NCBI GenBank assembly: GCA_964369445.1
Contig: CAYJFU010000008.1
Span: 1-47,408 of the forward strand
Length of the DNA: 47,408 nt
Reading direction: 5' to 3'
From: CAYJBH01 sp964369445
GTDB taxonomy: Bacteria; Bacillota; Clostridia; Oscillospirales; Ruminococcaceae
Below, in pieces: positions 7,830 to 16,136 of the stretch (position 1 is the first letter of the stretch; every line of letters begins with the position of its first letter). The notes below the pieces were generated by a model, which worked only from the letters and a program-made list of their open reading frames with translations, ran no database searches and had not been told where the DNA came from. A program made the position numbers and the translations under genes.

Positions 7830-8582
7830 ATGCTAAAACAAGATATTATCAGCTACTGGTCAAAAAGGTCGAGTGGATATTCACAAGTCAATAAAGATGA
7901 ACTTGCAGGCGCTCAAAATAGCAAATGGTTGAGTGCTATCGAGCAACGCATACCGAAAAAAGACAAAGCCGACTGCAAGGTGCTTGACATAGGAACAGGG
8001 CCGGGTTTTTTTGCAATAATTCTTGCCACTGCCGGATACAATGTGACGGCTGTGGATTTTAGTGAGAAAATGCTGGCTGAGGCAAGGCTTAACGCAGGCA
8101 ACATGACCGAGCACATTGAGTTTTTACAAATGGATGCTCAACAACTTGCATTTGAAGACGATACGTTTGACGTTATCATTACAAGAAACCTGACGTGGAA
8201 CTTAAATCAGCCCAAGCAAGCATATATGGAATGGATAAGGGTGTTAAAAAAAGGTGGTAGTTTGCTCAACTTTGATGCAAACTGGTACTGTTATCTGTTT
8301 GATGAAAACAAGCGCAAAAGCTACAATAACGACAGAGAGCAAGCGGCGAAGCAACAGGTCATAGATTTTTATGAAGGCACTGACATAGATGAAATGGAGC
8401 GCATTGCTCGCAGTTTACCTCTCAGTCATGTCGACAGACCAAAGTGGGACAGCATGGTTTTATCTGAACTTAATGTGTCCTCGGTCACGCTTGAAACAGA
8501 GGTTTGGCAGGAGGTTTGGTCGGATGAAGAAAAATTAAACTTTACCACTACACCGATGTTTTTGGTTAATGTAAAAAAATAA
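7830..8582 (+). CDS. Class I SAM-dependent methyltransferase (second of a tandem pair)
   Basis: 250 aa from the ATG at 7830, chosen because GAGG lies five bases upstream; the longer frame from 7776 would overlap the preceding gene. The same layout as its neighbour is visible: IISYWSKRSSGYS at the N-terminus, LDIGTGPGF (52-60) for SAM binding, FDVIITRNLTWNL, and LLNFDANWYCYLFD. The last motif is more family-typical than the corresponding DGNHY in the first gene. The C-terminal half is lysine and glutamate rich. The two proteins are similar but far from identical, which suggests an old duplication with distinct substrates or a heterodimer. No terminator with a T tract was found before the convergent operon; the repeat at 8876 lies between them. 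Confidence 0.85.
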   Translation: MLKQDIISYWSKRSSGYSQVNKDELAGAQNSKWLSAIEQRIPKKDKADCKVLDIGTGPGFFAIILATAGYNVTAVDFSEKMLAEARLNAGNMTEHIEFLQMDAQQLAFEDDTFDVIITRNLTWNLNQPKQAYMEWIRVLKKGGSLLNFDANWYCYLFDENKRKSYNNDREQAAKQQVIDFYEGTDIDEMERIARSLPLSHVDRPKWDSMVLSELNVSSVTLETEVWQEVWSDEEKLNFTTTPMFLVNVKK

Positions 8583-8875
8583 CAGCTAAACAGTAAGTAT
8601 GTTAACTTAAAAATTAACACGCTTTGTCAGTATAAATGTCGACGATATCGGTTGTTGGCAATAGAGCAAAACAGTATGTTTCGGTTTTAATACACACAAA
8701 ACTTAAAATCCGGCAGTTTGTTAAAGCTATACACGTTTTGTTTAGTTGTTGGCGACTTTTCTCTCACCAGAGCTTTCCACAAAAACTCTTTGGTGCAGCT
8801 TAATTTCACTAAAAAATCCTTTAATTCTGTTTTAAGGCAACAAACCCTCTTTGTTATTTATAGTCTATTTAATGT
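8583..8875. other. Non-coding stretch between convergent units
   Basis: AT-rich, without a supported gene. A GTTTCGGTTTT segment near 8677 also occurs inside the repeat at 25298-25519, so a degraded repeat relic is possible but unproven. Confidence 0.3.
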
Positions 8876-9034
8876 TATAGTCAATCAACTTCTAAACCAC
8901 TACATATTTTCGGAAGAAATTCCACTTATCTTTGTTGTCGTCAATCGCAATACACAAAGCATTACGGGGGTTTCCGCCTTGATAGAATAAATTTCTGCTC
9001 GGCAATTTTGTGGTTTTTTCAAGGTGACTGACTA
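8876..9034 (-). repeat. Dispersed MITE-like repeat, copy 2 (reverse orientation)
   Basis: Starts TATAGTCAATCAACTTCTAA and ends TTTTCAAGGTGACTGACTAC, an imperfect terminal inverted repeat. Read on the minus strand it follows the copy at 16894-17054: a GTCAATCGCAATACA block and a CCGCCTTGATAG block occur in the same order and spacing. Its right end touches the 3' end of the ABC ATPase gene at 9032, so it may form the 3' structure for both convergent transcripts. Confidence 0.75.
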
Positions 9035-9721
9035 CAACTCTAATTTACTTTGCTTGCACTTCTTTTTTTGTATTTCTCCACCGCGTAAAACCAAAACATG
9101 AGTGCACATTTTATCTATTACCGACATATCGTGTGATATCATGAGATAGTTGACTTTATAAAATTGTCTTACCTTCAACAACAGATCTGTCATCTGAGTT
9201 GAGGTTTTTTCATCTAATGCACTTGTTATCTCATCGCATATAACAAGTTGCGGCAACGCTACCACCGCACGTGCTATGGCGGCCCGCTGACACTGCCCTC
9301 CACTTAATTCGCGTGGGTAGCGATTTAAAATATCCTCCGGCAATCCACACATGCGCACAGCGTCGGTAATTTGCTCTATCGCCGCGATTTTTTTTGTTCC
9401 TTTGGCTGTAAGCGGCTCGATCAGGCTATCTCTCATCCGTAACTTTGGGTTAAAAGAATTTACATTGTTTTGATAAACAATTTGTATAGACCCGTCAAAG
9501 CGCCTTTTCTTACGGCCACGGTAAAGCACCACTCCGCTGTCGGGGTTTTCTATACCTGCCGCTATCCTTGCAAGTGTGCTTTTGCCACTACCGCTCTCTC
9601 CTATAAGTCCCAGTATTTCGCCGGATTCCATGTCAAAAGAAACATTATGCAACACCTGCAATTTACCGCCAAGCACTTTGTAACTCTTGCTTATGTTATG
9701 CAAACTGATTATGCTTTCCAA
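9032..9721 (-). CDS. Peptide/nickel-type ABC transporter ATP-binding protein (DppF/NikE-like)
   Basis: About 229 aa from the TTG at 9721, preferred because GAGGTG lies five bases upstream; a GTG at 9733 overlapping the previous stop is the alternative. The nucleotide-binding fold is complete: Walker A GESGSGKST, signature LSGGQ, Walker B LVICDE followed by ITSALD, and the switch His in MISHD. It ends shortly after this, without the C-terminal oligopeptide/dipeptide iron-sulfur-like extension found in long DppF proteins, which is the short NikE-like form. It is last in the five-gene minus-strand operon and should pair with the preceding ATPase. Confidence 0.85.
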   Translation of the reverse strand: MESIISLHNISKSYKVLGGKLQVLHNVSFDMESGEILGLIGESGSGKSTLARIAAGIENPDSGVVLYRGRKKRRFDGSIQIVYQNNVNSFNPKLRMRDSLIEPLTAKGTKKIAAIEQITDAVRMCGLPEDILNRYPRELSGGQCQRAAIARAVVALPQLVICDEITSALDEKTSTQMTDLLLKVRQFYKVNYLMISHDMSVIDKMCTHVLVLRGGEIQKKKCKQSKLEL

Positions 9722-9729
9722 ATTGCACC

Positions 9730-10431
9730 TCACGCTATAATGTTCCGTACAAAGCCGTTCTCTACCTCAAAGCACCTGTGTGCAATATCATTTAACAAAC
9801 TTCGGTTGTGGCTGACAAGGATAACAGTGGTATTAAGGTCATTGCAAACATCGACCATCTCATCAATTATGCACTTTTGCAGTTTTTCGTCAAGCGCACT
9901 TGTCGGCTCGTCAGCAAGCAGTAAACCGGGCTTTAATAGCATTGCCGCAGCTATTCCTACACGCTGATTCATTCCCCCGGAAAGTTCAAAGGGATAGCTG
10001 GATGCAACTCGCTTAACATCGGAGAAGTTCATGCGAGCAAACATCTCATAGATTCGCTCCTTTGCGCTGTGTTTTGTGACGCGCTCGTGAGCTCTTATAA
10101 GTTCAACCAACTGACTTTCTACCGTCCTGACAGGACAAAATGAGTTTTCGCTGTTTTGGAATACAAACCCAATGTCTTTTCCTCTTGTTTTTCGCAAATC
10201 AAGAGGGGATAGTGCTGTAATATCTTTCCCATTATACACTATGCTGCCGCTTTTCCTTACCATTGTAGGGGGCAATATACCGACAATACTTTTCAGAAGT
10301 GTTGTTTTGCCACAACCGCTGTCGCCGAATATTCCGATAATTTCCCCTTTATTAACCGCTATGGAAGCGTTGGTCAATATAAACTTGTCACCATAAGTAA
10401 CAGATAAATTACTTATTTCCAGCAAATTCAT
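9730..10431 (-). CDS. Peptide/nickel-type ABC transporter ATP-binding protein (DppD/NikD-like)
   Basis: 233 aa from the ATG at 10431, eight bases after AAGGA; eight extra codons upstream are open but lack a binding site. Walker A is GDSGCGKTT, the signature is LSGGM followed by NQRVGIAAAM, Walker B is LLLADE with PTSALD, and the switch His is in LVSHN. It powers import by the two permeases of this operon together with the next ATPase. The stop overlaps the GTG alternative start of the downstream gene. It is shorter than classical DppD (about 330 aa) because the C-terminal extension is absent, the same shortening seen in its partner. Confidence 0.85.
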   Translation of the reverse strand: MNLLEISNLSVTYGDKFILTNASIAVNKGEIIGIFGDSGCGKTTLLKSIVGILPPTMVRKSGSIVYNGKDITALSPLDLRKTRGKDIGFVFQNSENSFCPVRTVESQLVELIRAHERVTKHSAKERIYEMFARMNFSDVKRVASSYPFELSGGMNQRVGIAAAMLLKPGLLLADEPTSALDEKLQKCIIDEMVDVCNDLNTTVILVSHNRSLLNDIAHRCFEVENGFVRNIIA

Positions 10432-10468
10432 GAAAGTTTTCCTTATTGTTACCAATTACAATGTACAA

Positions 10469-12001
10469 CTATATCGGTTCAACACGCAGCTGTGAGGATA
10501 TCTCATAATAATCGCTTGGATGTGCCGAAAATCCGCTAACAGTGTCCTGCATGACAATGCTCATATTTAGATGCGAAACAAATATGAAATGGTGACTGTC
10601 CGCCAACAGCTGTGCCATCTTCAGTGCTATATCCTGCCTGCTTGCTGCATCAAAAGTTACACTCAGCTCACTGTTTAAGCGTTCCATTTCTTCGCTGTAG
10701 TAGTTACCACGATTTTTTGAAGAGTTTTGTAGGGTGTGTGTCGAAAAGAAATATTCATAGTCGCCTGTGGGCATGGTTACAAATGCACTTGCATATATGT
10801 CCCAATCGCCGGAGGATAAAAAGTCATTGTAGTTCACAGTTGCGTTAATCTCTAATTTTAGGCCTAGCTGTTTTAAATCGCTTTGTGCCATTTCTGCAAG
10901 CAACGGCAACTCATGTCGGCTGGGGTATGTAAGCCACCTTAGCACAACAGTTTCTCCATTCTTTTCAACATACCCGTCGCCGTCTGTATCTATATAGCCG
11001 GCCTCTGCCAACAACTGTTTTGCCGCTTGCACATCGTATTCCACAACATCAACAGTGCTTGTAAAACTATCGGTGGGAAACGGTGTTGTTGCAACGCTTC
11101 CGTTACCGTTTAAAAGTAAACTGTTAAAACTTTCCTTGTCGATGCCCATCGCTATGGCTTTGCGCAACGCCTCATCCTGCATGATGGCACTGTGCGTGTT
11201 GGTCTGAGTGAAAAATGCACGCGATGTTTGAGCAGTACTAATAGTGTAATCGTCGTTGTTCTCAAATAGCGGAATACTTGCATATGCAAGCCCTTGTACT
11301 GCGTCAAGCTCGCCTGATTGCAACGAGAATGTCATAGCATCACTGTCCGGTATAGATTTCACCACAATCGTATCTGTCAAAACCTCGCCACCCCAGTAGT
11401 TGTGGTTTTTTTGGAGTGTTATCTCAGAGCTTGATACCTCTGATGCAACAAATGGTCCGGTGCCTGCTACGTTAGCATCCTCTGTAACACCGTAATCCAT
11501 ATCAATTATCGCACCGTACGGATCACTGAGATAGTTAATAAAAGCCGGTACCGGTTGGGTGGTCTTAAAAGTCAATGTGAAGTCCTGTGCTTCTATGCTC
11601 TCGATTTTCAGATCATAAGGTGCGCGGTCATGAACAGAGATAAGGTGCTCTATGCATTGCTTCACTGCTGTCGCGTCCATTAACCTTCCGCTAGAAAAAT
11701 ACACGTCCTCGTTTAAGGTTACCTGCCATGTGTTTGCGTCCACCATATCAAACCCGCTCGCAAGCCACGGCTCCGGCTCCATATTTTCATTGTACTTAAA
11801 AAGCGTTTCGCCGACACCGTAACGCACGGTGGACCAGCCGGAATAATCACTGTGAGGATTTAGTCCGGCGTTGGCGTTGGACAAACTGTATGCGGTTGTA
11901 CCGAAAACGAATGTGTTACCCTGTGTGTTTTCACGTGTACAGCCGCTTAGTATCAACGTGCCAACAAGAGACAAAGCGACAATTGTCTTTAAATATTTCA
12001 T
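10469..12001 (-). CDS. Family 5 substrate-binding lipoprotein (peptide/nickel/opine class)
   Basis: 510 aa, with GAGGAAC before the ATG. The signal peptide ends in the lipobox LSGC, so Cys21 would be lipid-anchored on the outer face of the membrane. The mature part has the SBP_bac_5 features: GETLFKYNENMEPEPWLA, TWQVTLNEDVYFSSG, GTGPFVASEV, and the late ALRKAIAMGIDKESF block. The early YGVGETLFK form resembles the subgroup often labelled NikA/DppA-like, which binds dipeptides, nickel-chelates, opines or other small ligands. Ligand identity cannot be read from sequence here. It sits third in the operon between permeases and ATPases. Confidence 0.85.
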   Translation of the reverse strand: MKYLKTIVALSLVGTLILSGCTRENTQGNTFVFGTTAYSLSNANAGLNPHSDYSGWSTVRYGVGETLFKYNENMEPEPWLASGFDMVDANTWQVTLNEDVYFSSGRLMDATAVKQCIEHLISVHDRAPYDLKIESIEAQDFTLTFKTTQPVPAFINYLSDPYGAIIDMDYGVTEDANVAGTGPFVASEVSSSEITLQKNHNYWGGEVLTDTIVVKSIPDSDAMTFSLQSGELDAVQGLAYASIPLFENNDDYTISTAQTSRAFFTQTNTHSAIMQDEALRKAIAMGIDKESFNSLLLNGNGSVATTPFPTDSFTSTVDVVEYDVQAAKQLLAEAGYIDTDGDGYVEKNGETVVLRWLTYPSRHELPLLAEMAQSDLKQLGLKLEINATVNYNDFLSSGDWDIYASAFVTMPTGDYEYFFSTHTLQNSSKNRGNYYSEEMERLNSELSVTFDAASRQDIALKMAQLLADSHHFIFVSHLNMSIVMQDTVSGFSAHPSDYYEISSQLRVEPI

Positions 12002-12010
12002 AGTTCCTCT

Positions 12011-12814
12011 TTAGCTGTATGTGTGGTAAGTTTCTTTAATGGCTTCGGCAAGCATGTTAAATAAAAATACTGTGATAAATATTGCTGTGGCAGGTGCTAT
12101 AATAATCCACGGTGCTGAGGTGAGATAACTTATTGACCCATTTAGCATTGCTCCCCATTCCGCCTGTGGTGGGACGACACCAAGTCCGATAAAAGAAAGT
12201 CCGGCAAGCTCCATGATAACTGCACCGATATCCACAACCGCAGTTGTCAGTACGGCTTTGTAAATGCCCGGCAGAATGTGCACCATCATAATTTTAACTC
12301 GACCTACGCCGCTTAGTCTTGCAATGTCGATAAATGGCATCACTTTAATCCTTAACGTCTGCGCCCGGGCGAGCCGAGCAAACTTAGGCCAGGAAATCAT
12401 TCCCAGCGCAAAGACTGCACCGGATAAACCACCGCCTATCACAGCTGCAACTGCCAGCGCTAAAACAATGCCCGGAAAGGCAAGTAACATATCACAAAAC
12501 CGCATGGCAATCGTGTCGACCACACCCCCGATGTAACCGCTTACAAGACCCACGGCTGTCCCGAAAACAGACGAGCTGACTATGACAAAAAGTGCGGAAA
12601 ATATTGTCAACCTTCCGCCGGACAGTACGCGTGAAAACACATCGCGACCAAGATTGTCGGTTCCGAAAAAGTGCAGTGATGATGGTGGCTTTAGCATGTT
12701 TTGCAGATTTTGGCCATAAGGGTCATAGGGTACAAGAAAATCCGAAAACAGAACAACCATCATAAGTGCTATGCAAAGCGACATGAAAACAATTAATTTT
12801 TTGCTACATGGCAT
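12011..12814 (-). CDS. Peptide/nickel-type ABC permease (DppC/NikC-like)
   Basis: 267 aa from the ATG at 12814, chosen because AGGTGG lies five bases upstream; it overlaps the upstream permease by 11 bases. The first membrane helix is followed by LVPYDPYGQNL and FFGTDNLGRDVFSRVLSG, the conserved extracytoplasmic element of the DppC family, then five further helices. The EAA-type cytoplasmic loop that contacts the ATPase is recognisable (ARLSGVGRVKI, HILPG). Unlike the second DppC-type permease in this window (30602), the loop after helix 1 is of normal length. Confidence 0.88.
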   Translation of the reverse strand: MPCSKKLIVFMSLCIALMMVVLFSDFLVPYDPYGQNLQNMLKPPSSLHFFGTDNLGRDVFSRVLSGGRLTIFSALFVIVSSSVFGTAVGLVSGYIGGVVDTIAMRFCDMLLAFPGIVLALAVAAVIGGGLSGAVFALGMISWPKFARLARAQTLRIKVMPFIDIARLSGVGRVKIMMVHILPGIYKAVLTTAVVDIGAVIMELAGLSFIGLGVVPPQAEWGAMLNGSISYLTSAPWIIIAPATAIFITVFLFNMLAEAIKETYHTYS

Positions 12815-13751
12815 AGTCACCACCTGCTCGAAGTCGTGGATCGACTAAGTGATACAAAATATCAGCGCAAAGATTTATAACAATATAGATTGATGTCATA
12901 AAAAGCACATAAGCCTGTACAACAGGATAGTCCTTTACAAGTATGGCGTCTACAGCGGTCTTGCCGATACCGTCCCACATAAATATACTTTCGATAATTG
13001 CCGTGCCGCCGAGCAAAGAGCCGAACGACAACGAAAAAAGTGTAAGTAGGGGTATCATTGATGCTCTTAATACACTTTTCAGCATGATATTACGCTCCTT
13101 TATGCCTCTTGACCGTAAGCCGGCAACATAGTCACAGCTCAACTCCTCTACAACGACGGAACGCACCTGACGTATGTATTTGCTGCTCATCGCCAACCCG
13201 AGTGAGAGTGACGGTAAAATAACGCCGACAGCGGTGTTGTTTGTGCTGATAACCGGAAACAATTTAAGCTGTACCGCCAGAATAAATATAAGTAAAAAGG
13301 CAATTACAAAGCTTGGTAAGGAGCTTGCGGCAAAACTTAACACTTTTATGATGTTGTCGACAGCACCTCCCTGCTTGAATGCGCCTATAACTCCCAGTGG
13401 AAGCGCAATTGCGCAGGTAATGATTAGTGATGCCAGTGACAACAAAAGCGTGTTTGGCATCTTTGACAACAAAAGTGATAATACATCTTCGCCGGTGTAA
13501 AAGGAGGTGCCAAAGTCTCCTCTGAAAAGCCCCAAAAGCCAGTTTGCATATTGTTGCGACACCGGCAAATCAAGCCCAAACTCAGCACGTATATCTTCGA
13601 GCGCTTCGTTGGAAAGGGCGGTCCCGGTGTTTTCGTATCGTATATCCACAAAATCACTTACCGACAGTTGCATGAGAACAAAACATAAAACCGAAACCCC
13701 GAAAAGCGTCGGTATAAGTTGCAGCAAGCGCTGTGTAATATACTGTTTCAA
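12804..13751 (-). CDS. Peptide/nickel-type ABC permease (DppB/NikB-like)
   Basis: 315 aa, first gene of the minus-strand operon. The start is a TTG at 13751 with AGGA nine bases upstream, and a strong promoter lies about 30 bases before it. Six membrane helices are expected. The N-terminal block QRLLQLIPTLFGVSVLCF and the loop AGLRSRGIKERNI (EAA motif, ATPase contact) are typical of DppB/NikB. The C-terminus DPRLRAG is also standard. It forms the translocation pore with the following permease. Substrate is unknown; the convergent methyltransferases might modify what this system imports or a carrier for it, which is speculative. Confidence 0.88.
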   Translation of the reverse strand: MKQYITQRLLQLIPTLFGVSVLCFVLMQLSVSDFVDIRYENTGTALSNEALEDIRAEFGLDLPVSQQYANWLLGLFRGDFGTSFYTGEDVLSLLLSKMPNTLLLSLASLIITCAIALPLGVIGAFKQGGAVDNIIKVLSFAASSLPSFVIAFLLIFILAVQLKLFPVISTNNTAVGVILPSLSLGLAMSSKYIRQVRSVVVEELSCDYVAGLRSRGIKERNIMLKSVLRASMIPLLTLFSLSFGSLLGGTAIIESIFMWDGIGKTAVDAILVKDYPVVQAYVLFMTSIYIVINLCADILYHLVDPRLRAGGDYAM

Positions 13752-13781
13752 GCTTTTATTCCTGTTTGATTTACCTTATTA

Positions 13782-13810
13782 TATATAGCACTTATCTTAA
13801 AGTGTGTCAA
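13782..13810 (-). promoter_or_regulatory. Promoter of the peptide/nickel-type ABC operon
   Basis: Reading the minus strand: -35 TTGACA (13810-13805), 17-base spacer, -10 TATATA (13787-13782). Transcription would begin near 13775, about 24 bases before the TTG start codon at 13751. Both boxes and the spacing match the sigma-70/SigA consensus closely. Confidence 0.8.
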
Positions 13811-13818
13811 GGATGCAC

Positions 13819-13830
13819 AAACCATGGTTT
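13819..13830. promoter_or_regulatory. Palindrome next to the -35 box, candidate operator
   Basis: AAACCATGGTTT is a perfect 12-bp palindrome lying eight bases upstream of the -35 box of the ABC operon promoter. The position suits a transcriptional regulator site. It does not match the known NikR site pattern. A short palindrome can occur by chance, so confidence is low. Confidence 0.3.
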
Positions 13831-14047
13831 TACAAACAAACACAACTACTTTACCGCTTATCACCTATAATCTGTAACTCACATATCAAAATTGACATTT
13901 CATAGGAAAATGTGAAATTTGCTGTTTTTGGTGTTATACTGTAATAAATAAAGTGTTGCAGAATAAAAGTAGCGATAGGTTGTGTCAATATCTGTAAAGT
14001 GAGAGGTGTGACTGCATTAATGGTGACATTTTTTGACATTGCAATTG

Positions 14048-14076
14048 TTGACGTTTCAACAAAAATGTTTTATCAT
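14048..14076 (+). promoter_or_regulatory. Promoter of the sensor kinase-regulator operon
   Basis: -35 TTGACG (14048-14053), 17-base spacer, -10 TATCAT (14071-14076), giving a start of transcription near 14083 and a leader of about 30 bases before the ATG at 14115. A second promoter-like element with an extended -10 (TGTTATACT, near 13930) lies further upstream. Confidence 0.65.
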
Positions 14077-14114
14077 ATTCTTGGTGTTTATAATAAAATG
14101 ATGGAGTTGACTCG

Positions 14115-16136
14115 ATGTATAAAAAACCTAACTTAAAGTTGCTGTTTAAATACGCATGGATTTTGTATTTTATACCATTGATACTGTTGGTGATGGATTA
14201 CTTTTTGTACTGGGAACTGCACTCGTTACCGAACGAGGATATCTACACAGCCGTTTACGAGAGGGTGCAGTGGATAGTCGTTGTAGGAACGATACTGTGC
14301 GTCTCACTTGTGGCTATTGTGATAATTTACTGCCTACAGAAAGCCAACGAGCTCAAGCAATTACAGCACTCCGACGAGTTGATGCGCAGGTTCTTTGTCC
14401 CGATAAACGGAATGATTGCGTTATCCGGCATACTCGGGAGTAATGCAGCACTCAGCCCGCAACATCGCAAAATGGCACGTACAATCAAGGACAGCGGCAA
14501 CAGAATGAAACGCTTTTTGCGCGACATGGATGACTACAGCCAGCTGTGCAAGGGTCAGGTCACGCTCAGCGCACACTCGTATGAATTGCATAAAATCGTG
14601 ACATCAGTGGTGGAGCATTTAGAGCCGTCGACCTTCAATAAAGATATTAAAATAGTCAGCAAAGTTTCCGATGATATGACAGTAAATGTTGACTCTGAGC
14701 GCATACAAGACGTTGTAAATAACATTATAGTTGCAATGATTAACTATACAAAAAAAGGCACGATTACAGTAACGGCTAAAAACAAAGGCCCTTATGCCGA
14801 GGTGAGAATTGAGGATGACGGGATTGCACTCAGTCGACGCACCTACCGTAAGCTTTTTAAACCTGTTTACGGTGCAAACAACATTTCAAACGGGCAATAC
14901 AGCGGCACCGGTTTTACACTTGCAATAGCAAAAAAGCTTGTGATGCTACATCGAGGTAAAATTTGGGCAGAAAAGTTAAACGGCGACAAGGCTATAATAT
15001 TGTTCACGGTACCGCGCGACGATTTTGTCATGCGTATACCGGTAAAAAAGAATAAAAAATTAAACTATCTGCGGGATATGGGTATGAGAGTGAGCTTAAA
15101 CATCGATGACTACCATGACAAAAAAATATTGCTTTTAAAGCAAGAGTCCACGCACAAAAACATGCTGCTTTATCTATTGCAGCAAGCAAGCTTTACTGTT
15201 GATGCCCCCAATGCCGACAGTTTTGACTACGACAACTACAATTTAAACAAAAATTACGATCTTGTATTGATAGATGAACTGTTTGAAGATATGAGCTTTA
15301 AAATTTGTGAGCGCATACGTCAAAAGTACAATTTTGTACAGTTACCCATTTTAATGATACTGCCAAACGACAGACAGGCAAATCTTGAAAGGGCTTATCA
15401 TGTTGGTGCCAACGATTGCATAGACTACCTTGTCATGCCCCAGCAACTTATCGCTAAGGTTAAAACATTAATTCAGGTCAAAACCTCTTCGGAAGAGGCT
15501 CTTTTATCACAGGCGCAGATGTTGCAGTCACAGATACAGCCGCACTTTTTATACAACGCGCTAAATGTAATTACACAGTTGTGCCTTGATGACCCTCAAC
15601 GTGCCCATGATACACTGTTGGATTTCAGTCAGTGCCTTCGTAGCAAATTCCACTACTGGCGCGCTGACCATGCCATAACGGTGGCGGAGGAGATAGAGAT
15701 AATTGAGTCCTACCTTCGTGTGGAACAGGCAAGGTTTGCTGAGCGTTTGCAATATAACATAACGGTCGATGAAAACGTACGGGAGTGCATGTTGCCGGCG
15801 CTTATTATAGAGCCACTTGTGGAAAATGCGGTAAAACATGGGGTATCCAAAAGCGAAAAGGGCGGCGAGGTAAGTTTATATGTGCATTTGCAAGATGAGT
15901 TCATAGTAGCATCGGTGACGGACAATGGCTCGGGGATACCGAACACAAAAATAACCGCTATCACAAGCGGTAACCTTGCAGAGCTTGGGACAGGTATAGG
16001 TAACACAATAAGACGACTAAAGCTATATGATAGCAAGCAAATAGAGATAAACAGTACCCTTGGCAAAGGGACACAGGTTACAATTTTTGTTCCCATAAAC
16101 TGGGACAAACAATTCCGTGAGGAGGGTATAGCATGA
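14115..16136 (+). CDS. Membrane hybrid sensor: degenerate kinase module + pseudo-receiver + LytS-type histidine kinase
   Basis: 673 aa. Two membrane helices (about 13-32 and 52-74) enclose a roughly 20-residue outer loop. Residues 87-140 look like a HisKA dimerisation helix pair, but the H-box reads RRFFVPINGM without a phospho-accepting His. An HATPase-like domain follows (about 160-300; RIEDDGIAL, GTGFTLAIAKKL). Residues 336-455 resemble a receiver with Asp387, but the acidic pocket (LLLKQES) and the conserved Lys (VMPQQ) are lost. The C-terminal part is a full LytS/YehU-type kinase: QIQPHFLYN with His477, the N-box EPLVENAVKHG with Asn571, and GTGIGN. Signalling output should run through His477 to the LytTR regulator encoded next, with a 4-base overlap. 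The N-terminal modules probably serve sensing or allostery. Confidence 0.85.
   Translation: MYKKPNLKLLFKYAWILYFIPLILLVMDYFLYWELHSLPNEDIYTAVYERVQWIVVVGTILCVSLVAIVIIYCLQKANELKQLQHSDELMRRFFVPINGMIALSGILGSNAALSPQHRKMARTIKDSGNRMKRFLRDMDDYSQLCKGQVTLSAHSYELHKIVTSVVEHLEPSTFNKDIKIVSKVSDDMTVNVDSERIQDVVNNIIVAMINYTKKGTITVTAKNKGPYAEVRIEDDGIALSRRTYRKLFKPVYGANNISNGQYSGTGFTLAIAKKLVMLHRGKIWAEKLNGDKAIILFTVPRDDFVMRIPVKKNKKLNYLRDMGMRVSLNIDDYHDKKILLLKQESTHKNMLLYLLQQASFTVDAPNADSFDYDNYNLNKNYDLVLIDELFEDMSFKICERIRQKYNFVQLPILMILPNDRQANLERAYHVGANDCIDYLVMPQQLIAKVKTLIQVKTSSEEALLSQAQMLQSQIQPHFLYNALNVITQLCLDDPQRAHDTLLDFSQCLRSKFHYWRADHAITVAEEIEIIESYLRVEQARFAERLQYNITVDENVRECMLPALIIEPLVENAVKHGVSKSEKGGEVSLYVHLQDEFIVASVTDNGSGIPNTKITAITSGNLAELGTGIGNTIRRLKLYDSKQIEINSTLGKGTQVTIFVPINWDKQFREEGIA

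Noticed and set aside
8718..8990. Plus-strand 90-codon open frame
   Set aside because: It runs into a dispersed repeat copy and has no ribosome binding site or domain.
9032..13751. Assignment of the ABC operon as a nickel importer (NikABCDE)
   Set aside because: The fold families are shared with dipeptide, opine and other importers, and no nickel-specific residues or NikR site could be identified.
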